Source of the DNA: Purshia tridentata | Lineage: Eukaryota; Streptophyta; Magnoliopsida; Rosales; Rosaceae | Reading direction: 5' to 3' | Length of the DNA stretch: 64,000 nucleotides | Assembly: GCA_003254885.1 (NCBI GenBank) | Contig: QANT01003053.1 | Span: forward strand, 1 to 64,000 | Shown: positions 36,728 to 49,101 of the stretch, piece by piece | How the letters are laid out: the number at the start of each line of letters is the position of its first letter | Numbering within the stretch: position 1 is the first letter of the stretch | Notes under the pieces: generated by a model | Told to the model about the DNA's origin: nothing | The model's input: the letters and a program-made list of their open reading frames with translations, nothing else | Database searches by the model: none | Program-made: the position numbers and the translations under genes

Positions 36728-38051
36728 TATGATCTTATACCAATTTTATTTACTTTTAATAAGATACTAATTTGATTAATTTAGCAAACTTGTGGTTTTA
36801 TATGGTATTATTATGGTTGCCGACGGTGATTATAAGTGTATGGGCAGCCCAACCAGTGTTCAACTTGTGGGAACTCAAGCTGTCAAGCACGACACTTGGG
36901 CTTGAGTGAAGCCATAAGTTATTGAGGACTGGGTCAATATCTATTTTTAAAATAAAGAATAAACCCATTTCGTGACAGCGTCCAAATTCAACCTTACCTG
37001 TATGAGTCTGTGGTGTGGCCCAATGGGTTTTATTTACGTTGCCCTTGCCAAGCTAGCCCCATAGATTCCATAATTTTTTCCAACTTTTTTTTTTAAAAAA
37101 TTTAAATTTGAATTCCTTGGTTCGATAGTNATTTTTTCCAACTTTTTTTTTTTAAAATTTAAATTTGAATTCCTTGGTTCGATAGTAATTATCTTAATAT
37201 TAATATGGTGATGATGGGCTTTTCAAATGTTATATATCCCAAGCTCTTATGTAAGAAGAATCAAAAGTTAGCTGTCACTTACACAAATGTGAGTACAACG
37301 TATTTGAAGTGTGGAAATAATTCGACCCTAATACTATGTAGTCCAATTGAAAATGTTAGGCATTATATCATGGTTATGCCACAAAAGGCATACAGGTAGT
37401 AGTTCAAGTTTGGCTTCCATGGCTTCCAAAATTATAGGGAATTAATTTAAAAGAAACAAAGTTAGGAAGCTTTAACAGTGCCTACGATGATTCACTTGAT
37501 TCAAGGTGTCCCAAATGCTAAACTTGGAAATCGTTTTTGTCTGTCCGGGGAATTACAAAATATATGGTAATTTGAATTTCCACCAAAATTTCAGAAGTTT
37601 AATTGCATTTAAAACTCTTTCTTTAATTGACCAGATTTTAGCTTCCTAATTGATCGTTATTACACACATGTCACATGATTCATGGGATCTATATTCTCAT
37701 ACAACTTGACTAATACCACAGCCCAACTCATGTTTTGTGTATACTTTTTAAGCACCCCACAAAAAGAAAAAAGAAAAAAAAAAAAACTCATTTAATGTAT
37801 TCAGATTTGGTTAATTTAATTTAAAGTTCCATGCCCTTTCATGTTTACAAAATATAAAATACAAACAGCACTACTAGTGAGATGAGATCAATTTAAGAAT
37901 GTTATAAGGGGGAGGGAGAGAGCAGCCCAATAGTTGTTGAAGCTTGCAATTCAATGTCTCTCTAAACCCATTGCTTTTGATTTTCATTTCATTTCAAACC
38001 AATCAATCAACTTCTCTTCTCTTCTCTCCCTCTCTCTCGAAAATCAAAATC
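36728..38051. other. Intergenic between the two BC10-like genes
   Basis: No gene seen. It contains an ambiguous base at 37130 at a duplicated junction. The leader of the next gene is CT-rich (about 38010-38040). Confidence 0.5.
37070..37190. other. Ambiguous base between two identical ~60-bp copies
   Basis: The N at 37130 is flanked by two copies of a segment running from ATTTTTTCCAAC to GGTTCGATAGT. They are near identical apart from homopolymer length. This probably marks an unmerged contig overlap rather than a real duplication. Confidence 0.7.
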
Positions 38052-41000
38052 ATGAAGAATAAACAGCAACATCAGCAAACACCAGCTTTCCTCAATGCCC
38101 AAATGCACCTTCACAACATCATCTCCAATTTTCTCATATTTGCTTCTGGTTTAGCCCTTGGCATCACCTTCAGTTTCTACCTCAAAGACTTCCCCTTCCA
38201 ATTAACATATACCACAAGAACCAACATCATCAACAACATTTCTTCTCTTTCAAAATCACTATCATCATCATCACCATCACCATCACCATCACCATCAACA
38301 ACACCAACACCGCCACCGCCACCGCCACCCATTATTGTAACTCCAAATCAAACCAAATCAGTCACATCTGTCCCACCGCCACCACCGCCGCCGCCATCGC
38401 CAATTGGGTTAAAAGAATACACAAAAGCGCCAAATGTTCTGCACGACATGGACGACCAAGAGTTGCTGTGGAGAGCTTCAATGGTACCTCGAAGGCATGG
38501 TTTGCCTTTCAAGCAGACCCCAAAAGTGGCATTCATGTTTTTGACAAGAGGGTCTCTGGCTCTGGCTCCTCTCTGGGACTTGTTCTTCAAAGGCCATCAA
38601 GGACTCTACTCTGTCTATGTCCATGCCAATCCTTCTTCCAATGAAACAGTGCCTCCACACTCTGCGTTTTATGGCAGAAGGGTCCCAAGTAAGGTCAGTC
38701 CAACATTATGTCACAATTCCTCATTCATTTTCATTAAACATTCATGTTGGTTCATTAGTCTAATGGATTAGTAGTGCTATATCGATCTACATCTGGTACT
38801 ACTGTTAATTTAATTCACAGAATATTATTTTCTTCATTTGACCAAAATTAGTACCAAGCAAGCATCATGCCTTTACGTGAGCATTTTGTCTTTAATAAAA
38901 TAATTTATTAAATAAATTAAATTTTGTAATTATATCCCAAAAGCCAACGTTTGTGGGTTCTGGTTAACTGATGGCAAGGAGTGGAATGCGTTATGTAAGG
39001 TTCATTAATTTTTTGTTACAAGTAGCCTTAATTTGCTCTGTTTTTAACCTTTCTCACCAATTAAATTTGAACAAAAAAATTTTTAAAACAGAAATTAAAA
39101 AAAAAAAACCTTTCAGTGAACTGAACTTAGCCAAAAAACAAAAATTAAAGAAGAAAGTTTGCTTCACAACTATTTTGATTCATAGTCCATTTTCTATATT
39201 TGAAAAGAGGAAAATAAAACTAGTTCCTTTTTGGTTCTCACATTAAGTAATCATTCATTCACAGTTTGATTTTGCTTGATGTTGAGATCAAATGCCTATG
39301 TAGATTATAGAAGAGGCTGAAGAGGCATGAGGCATATATAATTGCCTCATAACACGCCTCATACGGTGGAGAATTTCATGCCCTTGTTTTTTAATTTAGA
39401 CATTATATTGGGGGTTCATGTCATTTTTTATTAGCCTGCATCTCTGATTCTCTGTAATATGCCAGGTTTGTCCATAAAAAGCAACATACCCTTCCTTACA
39501 TAAGCTTTTCTTCAAAAACATTTACACTAATTTTATAAGGAATTCAAATCCTATAATTAATATTTAAGTTATATATATTAACCTTTGACATTCTCTCTCT
39601 ATATATACAATGTCTATATAGTACTACTATAACATATTATACATAGGTTGGCACAACTTCAGAACTTGATTCACTTTCATTTATATATATATTGAGGAAT
39701 CTAATTAATTAAGCAGACCTTTATATATAGGCTTATAGTTAATTGATTACTGGGTGTTCACTAGTACATGTCCAGAAATGGTTGGACAGTAGAACATGGC
39801 CTAGAGAAACCTTTCTATATGAATTGGGTCTCTGAGATTTTGACGAATTCATGTAGGCCACAACTACACAATTATGAAGTAGTGATGAGCTTTATGTAGA
39901 ATTGTAGATACTTACTTTTGTTAATAAAATCTTGAAAGAGTCAAATTTATGGAAAATAAATTCTCCCAAGTATGGTGGTATGATGCATGAACAAGCAAAT
40001 CAACAATGCTCATTTGCAAACTCTGTTTTAAATTGATATTTATTTAAAAAATATTAATTTCACAATGCTATTCTCTACTAAGTATGGTGGTATGATGCAT
40101 GTACAAGCAAATCAAATTTTGGGTCCTACATTTCCTACTTGTCTCATTTATAATATTATTGCTGGGGATTGTATATTTTTTTGGGTCAAAATCTCCAATA
40201 TAATACTTTTGCTTAATAATAATGCTTGAACGCTAAAATTTACACATATGCATGCCATGCCCTTCTCGATCCAAAATAAACAGATAGTGCCTAGAAATTT
40301 TCTTAAATTCACATTTGCAAACTCTGTTTTAAATTGATTTTTATTTAAAAGATATTAAATTCACAATGCTATTCTCTGCTAATTTAAATTTTTTAGGACC
40401 ATGTTCCTATTAATGTTTTTCAACTCTCCCACATAAGCCAAAAGGGAATCACGTCAATCATTGTTTATTCTAACCAAAATTTCACCACCATATTTATTGT
40501 AAAATTTTAGATGCCAGAATTTTCATACTGTACAAGAATTGTGTTGCATGCATTTAATATAGTTTTAGTTTCAAACTGTTCATGCATTGCTTGGATTCTA
40601 CTCTTTTTGTTAGTAGAAGAAAATTCTCTTCAACATCGTTCTATCTTAACCGTTCTACATTCCTTTCTTACTAGTCTGTCTCTGATGCATGTGCCAACTA
40701 TCACTTATCAAAGCCAAGAAAGGAAGCAAAAGTGTCCTTTATTTCTTTCTTTAAAGTAGTAAAGAAGTAACAAAAAGTAAGCATATATATAGCAAAATGT
40801 GACAGATCATTGATCCAAAACCATGTTAAGGCATTTAATTTCAAGCTCATACATGGCTTGTCCTCTCAACAAGCATAGCATATTAGTATGCTATTCTTTT
40901 GTTGTATATATAATATTTTAAACCGTACATTTGAACAAAGTTATATCATATCAATGATCCAGATCAACAGTTTGTGACATTTTATGTTGTTGGACTATAA

Positions 41001-41664
41001 TTGAATTTGTTGAATGGTGCAGAATGTGACATGGGGTGAGCCTAACATGGTGGAAGCAGAACGGCGGTTGTTAGCCAATGCCTTGCTTGACTTCTCCAAC
41101 CAACGTTTTGTTCTGCTCTCAGAGTCGTGCATACCTCTCCACAACTTCAAAGTCATCTATGACCATCTGATGGGTAGCACCGAAACATTTGTGGAGGCCT
41201 ATGACTTGCCAGGCCCAGTGGGCCGACAGCGATACAAGCCCAAAATGAGCCCACATATTAAGCTCCATCAATGGCGCAAAGGCTCACAGTGGTTCGCGGT
41301 GGACCGTGAGATTGCTTTGGAAGTGGTTTCGGACACAAAGTACTTCCCAGTTTTTATCAAGTACTGCACACCCTCATGTTATTCAGATGAGCACTACTTG
41401 CCCACTCTTGTTAACATCCGATTTTGGAATAAGAATTCGAACAGGACTTTGACTTGGGTTGACTGGTCCAGGGGTGGGCCCCACCCGATGAGGTTTCAGA
41501 GAACCGATGTGACCATTGCGTTCTTGAACAATATGAGATATGGGAGCAAGTGTGAGTACAATGGGAAGACCACCAATTTGTGTCATTTGTTTGCAAGGAA
41601 GTTCTTGCCTAGCACTTTGGATAGGCTGTTGAGGTTTGCTCCAAAGCTCATGAAATTCAATTGA
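38052..41664 (+). CDS. BC10-like GT14 glycosyltransferase (copy 2)
   Basis: Paralogue of the gene at 35335. Two exons, 38052-38693 and 41023-41664 (642 bases each), give 427 residues. I start at ATG 38052 because the frame before it has no ATG and reads as leader. The membrane anchor is at about 22-44. The stem is Ser- then Pro-rich (two PPPPPPPP runs), longer than in copy 1. The Branch domain has [84 protein letters not shown] and FARKFLP. The 2.3-kb intron is much longer than in copy 1 and contains internal repeats. A Golgi glycosyltransferase acting on wall glycoproteins is the family expectation. Confidence 0.93.
39969..40383. repeat. Interleaved direct repeats in a BC10-like intron
   Basis: A roughly 35-base unit starting AGTATGGTGGTATGATGCATG occurs at 39969 and 40080. 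A second unit of about 70 bases, CATTTGCAAACTCTG to CAATGCTATTCTCT, occurs at 40010 and 40312. The arrangement suggests local duplications within the intron. Confidence 0.8.
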
Positions 41665-43198
41665 TTTTTATTAAAAGTAAAGATTGATTTTGTTGACCGT
41701 TCATTTCTCTGTAATTTAATTGGTCAAGTTTTTTGGCTTATTTTTATTATTGGTTTTGAATTTTTTGTTTTGTTTTTACCTTTAATATCCCCAAGGCCCA
41801 AGGCCCAAGCACATTATTAGAGTCAAGCTAGAAAGAAATTGTTTGTTAAGCATGAATTGAAAGTTGTTGAATATTTGAGACGAGAAAGACGTAGTAGAGA
41901 GTGCGTAGTGCGTGGAGGAATGAGCGCGGTTGGTTCTGCGAACTTTATTGGGGTTTTCGGATTGCAGAGTGCAGTTGGGGAAACAGGGGAGAGTGACCCA
42001 CTTCTCACGGGGCACTTAATTTGCTTGCGAAACAGCTGCCAACCTTCAAAACAATTTAGTTGACCCGACTATAGTCAATTCCTCATAATCTATATTTTGT
42101 ACCATTAAATTCAGTCTGTTTGTTTCTGAATTCTAATGAACTAGGACCCAAAAAAACAAAAATCTGAAATTGTCAAGAAATTGAAATTGAAAAATGAATG
42201 ATTGGAAAGGTTAGCATATATATGCTAAACAGAGTTAAATTAAACTCCATAATTATTCCCTTAAACTAGCATAAACTGGAGCATTTAGTACTTAATTAGT
42301 GTTTAAGTTAACTGAGTTGGTGAGTTTGGACCCACCGTTTAAGGGTCCTACTCCTACATGAATAAAATAATGCATTAGATGCTTCTGAGAATTGCAGTTG
42401 TTGACCAAAGTAACATATACCATCATATATACACGTCCAATCATCATTTTCATATGGAGACAATATTGGTCAGACATAGTACATACTCTGTTTTTATTTT
42501 ATTTTTGGATCTAATGGTTGATATATATAGTAGGTTGGATTGTTATAGGCTTATATATAGCCTCCATAAAGATGCATGCATCTCAACTGTGCATGACCAA
42601 ATTAAGATAGATATGGATGGAGAGAATTATAGATAGAGGTTGGTAGTACTTGCATGTACTGGGTTTTGAATTTAATATTGAAGCAAACTAATTTCATTTA
42701 GGCTTAATTTCACTTTTAGTCCATGTAATTTGAGTTAGGTTTTATTTTGGTTTTATGTAGTTTTAATAGTTATGATTTTAGTCCTGTAGTTTATAAATTT
42801 TTATAATTCAAGAACAATTTAAAATTTTCCTTAATTAATTCGTTAAATTAGTCATTGAATCACTAATGACATATAAAATATATGATCAAATTGAAATGAT
42901 TTGTAAAATACATGATCAAAAGAACAACAAATTTGACAATAAAAATTTATAAAATACATTACCAAAATCATAAAAATTGAAACTATGAGGATGAAAGTGA
43001 AAATATTCAAATTATTGGATTAAAAGTAAACTTTGACCTTTAATTTATAATCAATGAAGTTGACGTCAAGAGTGGTTCGTCATGTGGCCTTAGGTCACTC
43101 CGTTTCTCTCCTTACCGAGCTGTTTCCTTTACCATTCCAAGAAACTTCTCTTTCATTTTTATTATATTACGAATTACGACTAGAGCTATGTTTGATTG
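41665..43198. other. Intergenic upstream of CBP60
   Basis: No gene supported. Short frames on both strands at 41782-42063 have a less AT-rich composition but no recognisable motif. It contains the foldback element listed separately. Confidence 0.5.
42701..43038. mobile_element. Foldback (MITE-like) element in the CBP60 promoter
   Basis: The left end GGCTTAATTTCACTTTTAG and the reverse complement of the right end (GGTCAAAGTTTACTTTTAAT) pair imperfectly. The similarity extends inward for about 100 bases, with shared TTATGATTTT and TTTATAAATTTTTAT. It is non-coding and ends about 320 bases before the CBP60 ATG. TIRs starting with a TTTAGTCC-like string are common in plant non-autonomous DNA elements. 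Confidence 0.7.
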
Positions 43199-43279
43199 TA
43201 TATAAAGCCACGCCATCTCTCATTCTCAAAACCCTTAACCCTCCTCATCATCCTCGCTCTCTCTCTCTCTCTCTCTCTA
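43199..43279 (+). promoter_or_regulatory. CBP60 TATA box and CT-rich leader
   Basis: TATATAAA at 43199-43206 lies 155 bases before the ATG. A (CT)n tract (about 43256-43279) falls in the expected 5' UTR, a common plant leader feature. Confidence 0.65.
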
Positions 43280-43360
43280 GATCTCTGCAGATTCTTTGGA
43301 ATTAATCAATAGATTTCATTTGGCCAAAAAAAAAAAAATCAATAGATTTCAGAAATTAAA

Positions 43361-46300
43361 ATGGCCGCCAAACGGTTTTTCAATGATGCCGAATCCGACC
43401 AAGATCAGCCAACTGACAAACGGAAGAAATCTAGACCTTCTTTCGCTTCGTATGTCTTTCGAATCTTTCGATCATGACTCCATCTATGAATATTTACTGC
43501 TGCATATATGCTTGATTTTAACTACTTAATTAGGTACTAATACTATTTCTTAATTGACAGTGTGATTGGAGAAGTGGTTCTGGTGAACTCCATGCAAAAC
43601 CTTTTCTCATCCATGGAGCCTTTGCTTAGAAGAGTGGTACGTTAATGAATCTAACTATATGTATTAGTAGTTTAGTATATGCTCTAGCTTGCAAATCCTG
43701 CTCAATTAATTGAACTAGTTACCATCTGATTAAAAGCATAATTTGATGTAATTAGTTAATTAATGTTTTGATCGATCAGGTGAGTGAAGAGGTGGACAAC
43801 GTTCTAAGACGATGCTGCTCATCAAGGTCCTTGACAAGGTCACCTTCACTGAGAATCCAAGCAGCACTGGAACCTGCATCAACCCTACAACTAGTTTTTG
43901 CTAAGAACCTCTCCCTCCCAATCTTCACTGCAAGCAAAATATCAGACGAAGACAACAACCCACTTCAAATCCACCTCGTCGACGAAAGTGGTCATGGTCA
44001 ACATCACCAAATGGTTCCGATCAAAGTAGAAATCGTTGTTCTTGATGGCGACTTCCCTAGGCCTGACCACAACTGGACTAGTCAAGAATTTGAGAACAAC
44101 ATCTTGAGGGAGCGAACTGGGAAGCGACCCTTGCTCACTGGTGATGTCAATGTCACTGTGAGAGATGGGTTTGCCAACATTGGAGATATCGAGTTCACCG
44201 ACAATTCCAGCTGGATTCGGAGCAGAAAGTTTAGGCTCGGTGTAAGGGTGGCTCCGGCCACTGGTTATCAGGGTTTAAGGATCCGGGAAGCCCTGACTGA
44301 AGCTTTCGTTGTTAAAGATCATCGTGGAGAATGTATGTATTCTATATATCTCCATGCCTTTCTTTCCTTTTTTTACTTACAATTTCAACTTGGAATCGAT
44401 TTATTACTTTAATTCCCATCTCACTTGAATTAGACCTTTTCTTCCTACTTGTGTCATATGGATTCATAATTTGAACTTTTGGTACAATATATATAATGTT
44501 CATGAATATCGATGATAAGGCATATCCATTAATGGTAGATTAGGATAATATAATTCCCATAACCGATGCCTAATTAAAGTATATAACAATAATCAAAGAA
44601 AATAATCACTGCACAAATTCCCACAAAATATTGATTCTTGTAAACTTGTAGCTTGACCCTAATTAATTAATTTATTTCATAGTTAATATTACTTGAGTTT
44701 AATTTATTCATCTTACAACTACTGCTTATATCTACGACGTACTCTTCACACTAGAGTCCAGAGACCCACGAAAGGAAACTTATCACTTCCTTACCAACTA
44801 TAGAGCACTACAGTATTGATGTCTAAATTAATTTATTGTAACCTTGTTTTATAGAGCCATTTGGGAGCTAGGTAGATCAATATGATATATCTACAAGTAT
44901 TAATTATTAATTTGCCCTAAAAACCTGTGAAAGTAGTTGGGACCCTTCTCTCTTAACAGTTAATTATCGATATATGGCAACCATAACAAGTAGTCAATTA
45001 AATTATATATAACATCGATATTGCTTATATTGATCATCTGAGTCAGGCTGGCTGCATAATCTAAATAGATCGAACGAGAATTTCCCTTTCATGAATCATG
45101 TCAAACAAATTAAACAAGCGAATTATTTGAGTCAACAAACAGCTAACAGCTAGCTTAATTTGCATCTGCTACTTCATTAGTTTTTTATGAAGAGGTCTAT
45201 GTTCATGATCACATGATCAGCACATATATATATATATATATATATATATGCAAATCAATTTCTTTGTCCAATAATTGTACTTCCCTTTACGCGTTTGGTC
45301 TGCATGACTTGGGTCAATGGTTAAGTGCTTTTCGGGTCAACGGTATTAGAAACGGGCGTGTACCTATCACTTATCATGAATATTACATAACAGAGTTACA
45401 AAATATACGTAATAGATTTTATGCTCTTTTTTATTTATATAGCTTGTAGCCTTTTTAATTACACGGTATTTAATCAAGTCAAGTCAATGTTCAAGTAAGT
45501 TAAAGGGAAAGAGACAAGTGATTTGTCGATCTTTGATTGTTCGTAACTCTGGATTGCACAATGAAGCGTGTTTTTCTTTCTGGTGGGGCCGGGCCAAAAT
45601 TCATACTCCTTTGGAGTTACAAGCCTGCATAAAATATTCCTATTCTATTCCCCAAAAAATAAATGACGTAGACATTAATTAAAGAACTAATTAGTTAAAA
45701 CTAGCAACTAATAACTAAATCCATATTGTGCAGTGTACAAGAAGCATCATCCACCAATGTTGGAAGATGAAGTTTGGCGCCTGGAGAAGATTGGGAAGGA
45801 TGGAGCTTTTCACAAGAAGCTAGCCTCAGAGAACATCCACACTGTCCAAGACTTCATGAAGTTGTTCGTAGTTGATCGAGCAAAGCTTAAAAGGGTATAT
45901 ATATATCTATAATTCTATATATATATGTTCAAGTGTATATATATACTTCTTCATCCATGCTTAATATTTTTCTTTGTTTAAATTACCAGGTTTTAGGCGT
46001 AGGAATGTCAGAAAAAATGTGGGAAGTAACAGTAAAGCATGCGAGAACATGCGTCATGGGTAACAAAATGTACATCTTCCGTAGCTCTCATTGCGCCATT
46101 TTCTTGAATCCCATATGTCAAGTGTCGAGGGCTGTAATTAATGGAGAAAATGTTCCTATTCGGGACCTAAACCACATTAATAGGGTATGAGTTCATGCAC
46201 GTACAAGATCAATATCTCTCTCTCTCTTTCTCTTTCGGTCACTCTATATTTTTCAATTATTCCATGCTAATTTGGGCATATTTTTGCAGACCTATATTGA

Positions 46301-46658
46301 GAATTTGGTGAAGGAAGCATATGCAAACTGGAGTTCGTTGGAAGAGGTGGATACAATGTTGAATAATGAGACTGCTGGTTTACTGACACAAGGTGATCAT
46401 CATCATCATGTAGTGGAGCAATATCCCAACCCTTCTCCTCAGGCAATAATAAGAGCATACCATGGCCATGACCAAAATGGGCATCATGTAGCAGCTGCTG
46501 CTGATAAATCTATGAATTTGGGGTACACCAACTTTGAGTGCACTACTAGTGATCATAACTGGCACATAAACACACCCTATTTCAGCCCACTAGCAGAAAA
46601 TGTCATCAGGTGTAGCATCTCCGATCAGTCTTCTTCAGATGGTGATTTAGGTAATTAA
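43361..46658 (+). CDS. Calmodulin-binding protein 60 (CBP60) family transcription factor
   Basis: CBP60 proteins, including SARD1 and CBP60g, are plant DNA-binding regulators of immunity and salicylate synthesis; most bind calmodulin. Six exons, 43361-43449, 43561-43636, 43780-44332, 45734-45894, 45990-46184 and 46290-46658, join in frame to 480 residues. The N terminus is basic ([12 protein letters not shown]) and followed by [23 protein letters not shown]. The conserved core starts near residue 80 ([19 protein letters not shown]) with [62 protein letters not shown] and a [18 protein letters not shown] block. The C-terminal tail is His-rich and short. I cannot decide which subgroup it belongs to or where calmodulin would bind. 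A frameshifted copy of its core lies at 54655-55179. Confidence 0.94.
45221..45250. repeat. (TA)n microsatellite in CBP60 intron 3
   Basis: About 14 TA units within intron 3 (44333-45733). Confidence 0.95.
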
Positions 46659-47719
46659 TGGCTGTTCATCCAGGTTTGGTTATTTGCATCTAAAGGTCCT
46701 TGTAAACTTGTATATGTAAATATATATACACGTACGTGGAGGTACTGCTTATATATATATAGGCCACCCTATGGAGAGTGATGTATTTGGAAAATACTAG
46801 TCCCCAACTCTTTTTTATTGTTTTCCTCAACTTTCTTACATGGAATGAATTCTATAGATTTTATGCTTATGGGTCTAATTCTAGATGAATGACCTGGGAT
46901 CAAAATTCGAACAATGGTAAGGATTTTATAACATCTTCCATTGGATTTATGCATGGGTCCGTTTATTTTGAGTGTTTGTCTTGTTTTTTATTGTTCTGAT
47001 TTTAACTATGTAATATAAATTCAATAGTTAATGTAAAGTCAAGCACAAACAAAAAAAATTAAAAAATTAAAAAATTAAGCGAAAAAAAAAACATAAAAAC
47101 AAGTAGAGGATCCGAATCTAAAATCCGAACCAATTATATGCTACGGATTTGAAGGCCCAATCATTATTGAGTCTGTCACATATGAAATGATAGGTCTCGT
47201 TCTTTAGGCAGGAGTCATTTGGGCCCGTTTACAGTAGTTTAGCTGGGCCAATGCTTTTTTTGGGCCAGGTGCTGGGCCAATGTTAAAGTGGACAAAATGT
47301 GTTGAAGAGGGAAGTTACAGGCGTACCCTCGGGAGGGTGCGAAAATTAGGCTGTGCACGCAATTGGCACCTCCGTTAATCCTTCGTAATGGTGCGTTTTG
47401 TACGGACACATTTAACTTTGAATGCTAGTCATCTCATCTGTGTGGTCAAAATATTAGACTATTACTTTGTCGTAAGTTCGTAACTCACCTTTAATAAATA
47501 TTAAAAAGACATGTTTGACTTGTGAGTTGTGAATCGAGTGAGGTGCTAGAAGTCAATAGTCCGTGGCTGTTGAAATTTCTAAGAAGACCATCTCCCAATA
47601 ATAATTAACATGATAATTAACGTTAACTTTTATATATATGGACTTTATTAATTGACCGAACTTAAATCTCTCTTCCGGTCTCATCTCATCCAATTATTTT
47701 CTCCTAATAAGACCCATTA
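46659..47719. other. Intergenic before the receptor-kinase cluster
   Basis: CBP60 3' UTR, then AT-rich sequence with an A-rich patch at 47045-47100. No gene seen. Confidence 0.5.
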
Positions 47720-49101
47720 TCACCGTCTTCATCTTCACAATCTTGTGCACCTTCCCCTCAGCTCACTGCGATGACCATTACCAGTTCACAGAGTGCAGCC
47801 GTCCGTACAATTGCGGTCACCTTTCCTGAGGTTTTGCAATGATGTTCGTGTTAATGCAAAAATATGCTTGGACCTTTACACACAACTTAAATAAGAGTTT
47901 TGCTGAGATGGTGAGTGGAACAGCCGAGTAGACGATCCGAGCGCGTCAACTGATCGTTTATGGATTTCTTCCTGCACAGTGAACGGAAAAGAGCACCGGT
48001 GTGGTACCAGCCGAAGGTACTCCGATGGCAAAGTCAAAGAGATGCAAGAAAGGAGATGCAAGAAGTGCTGAAGAAAACAGCAAGAACATGGGAAGAAGAT
48101 GAAGGAAAAGAGGTAAAGTTTCTGAGTTCTGGTTTCTTCAGAGCCTTGGCTAGTTTTTCTCAAAGTTGTCTGTGTCCCTCTACCTTGTAAACATGCTCTT
48201 ATTTATAGGCAAAGGGACTAGGATATTTCAGCTGACTAGTAGGTATGATCATGGCTGATCATAGGTTTTAGAGGCTATGCTTGCAGAACAGGCTGGATTA
48301 CTGATAGATTTCTCATTTAATGCAGGAGGGATGGCTACAGAAGGGCCGGAAGTCGCATGCATTTAATGGAAAGTAAGGCAGAGTGGATAAGCCATAAATG
48401 CAAAGCATAAAGGTACCTTCAGAGTGTCAGGCGCAATAACTACCATCTGGGTTCATGGTCGGCTCGGAAGAGGATGAATCGAGAATGATCAGTCCGATCC
48501 GAATGAGGCTTCCAGAGGTGGTCGACCCGCATGGGCATTTAGTCCTTCTAGGCAATGTTCGGATTGGCAAAGCGGTTGATTCTGATCCGAACACAGAGGA
48601 GATGACATAACGATCGAATAGGCCGTTAGTTGAAGTAGTACATTTGGACACACTCCGATCCGAACAAAGCATCCGATCCAAATAACTGGTGAGTTACAGG
48701 CCTTGCCTCTGATGATGACCTTCGATACAATCAGTTCGGATCGGATCAGGTAACATGATCCGATCCACAGGAGTTGTGTTGATGGGCCGTTGATCGGAGG
48801 CAGTAAGACAGAAGTCGAATCTGAAATCCCACGTGGCCAGAGATGTTGACCGTTGACTCGAGTGGGGATGTTATCCCCAAACAGTTCGCATGAGCCACAC
48901 CAGTGATATCTATTTTCTAGAAGATGATTATGGTAGGGTTGTGGTGCATACAGACGAAGCCATCTCAATAGGCCATCCATGGGTAAAGTGATTGAAATGT
49001 TGGAAGGAAGCATTGAAGCCTTGCAAATACCACCAAAGCCTGTCCTATCTTCTCCTATAATATCACCAGCAGAATCTTCCATCATATCAATTTTAAGTTA
49101 A
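47720..49101 (+). pseudogene. LRK10-like receptor kinase pseudogene split by a solo LTR
   Basis: The first part (about 47720-47830) encodes the end of a signal peptide and the start of a GUB_WAK_bind ectodomain (CDDHYQFTEC, then RPYNCG), ending in a stop. It is joined directly to AATGATGTTCG, which in the paralogue at 51523-52619 lies deep in the kinase domain; the intervening ectodomain and most of the kinase are deleted. A 1035-bp solo LTR interrupts the join. Kinase sequence resumes at 48884 with a further internal deletion after ATCTATTTTC. It ends with KVIEMLEGSIEAL and SIISILS, closely matching the paralogue's C terminus, and its 3' UTR is also similar. It cannot encode a receptor. Confidence 0.9.
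47849..48883 (+). mobile_element. Solo LTR of an LTR retrotransposon
   Basis: A 1035-bp insertion starts TGTTAATGC and ends CCCCAAACA (TG...CA with TGTT/AACA ends). It is flanked by a perfect 5-bp target duplication GTTCG at 47844-47848 and 48884-48888. Internally it has GGTACTCCGATGGCAAAGTC and a later TTATTTATAGGC promoter-like string. CTCCGA-type boxes followed by a TATA-like string are familiar from plant Ty3-gypsy-type LTRs. No internal domain, primer-binding site or second LTR is present, so this is the product of LTR-LTR recombination. Reading frames inside it on either strand are not genes. Confidence 0.92.

Noticed and set aside
41782-42063. Overlapping frames on both strands after the second BC10-like gene
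   Set aside because: Frames of similar length on both strands with no domain or splice context; composition alone is not evidence of a gene.
47876-49085. Frames of 76-198 codons between the two halves of the kinase pseudogene
   Set aside because: They lie inside the solo LTR or run antisense through it and show no protein-family motifs.
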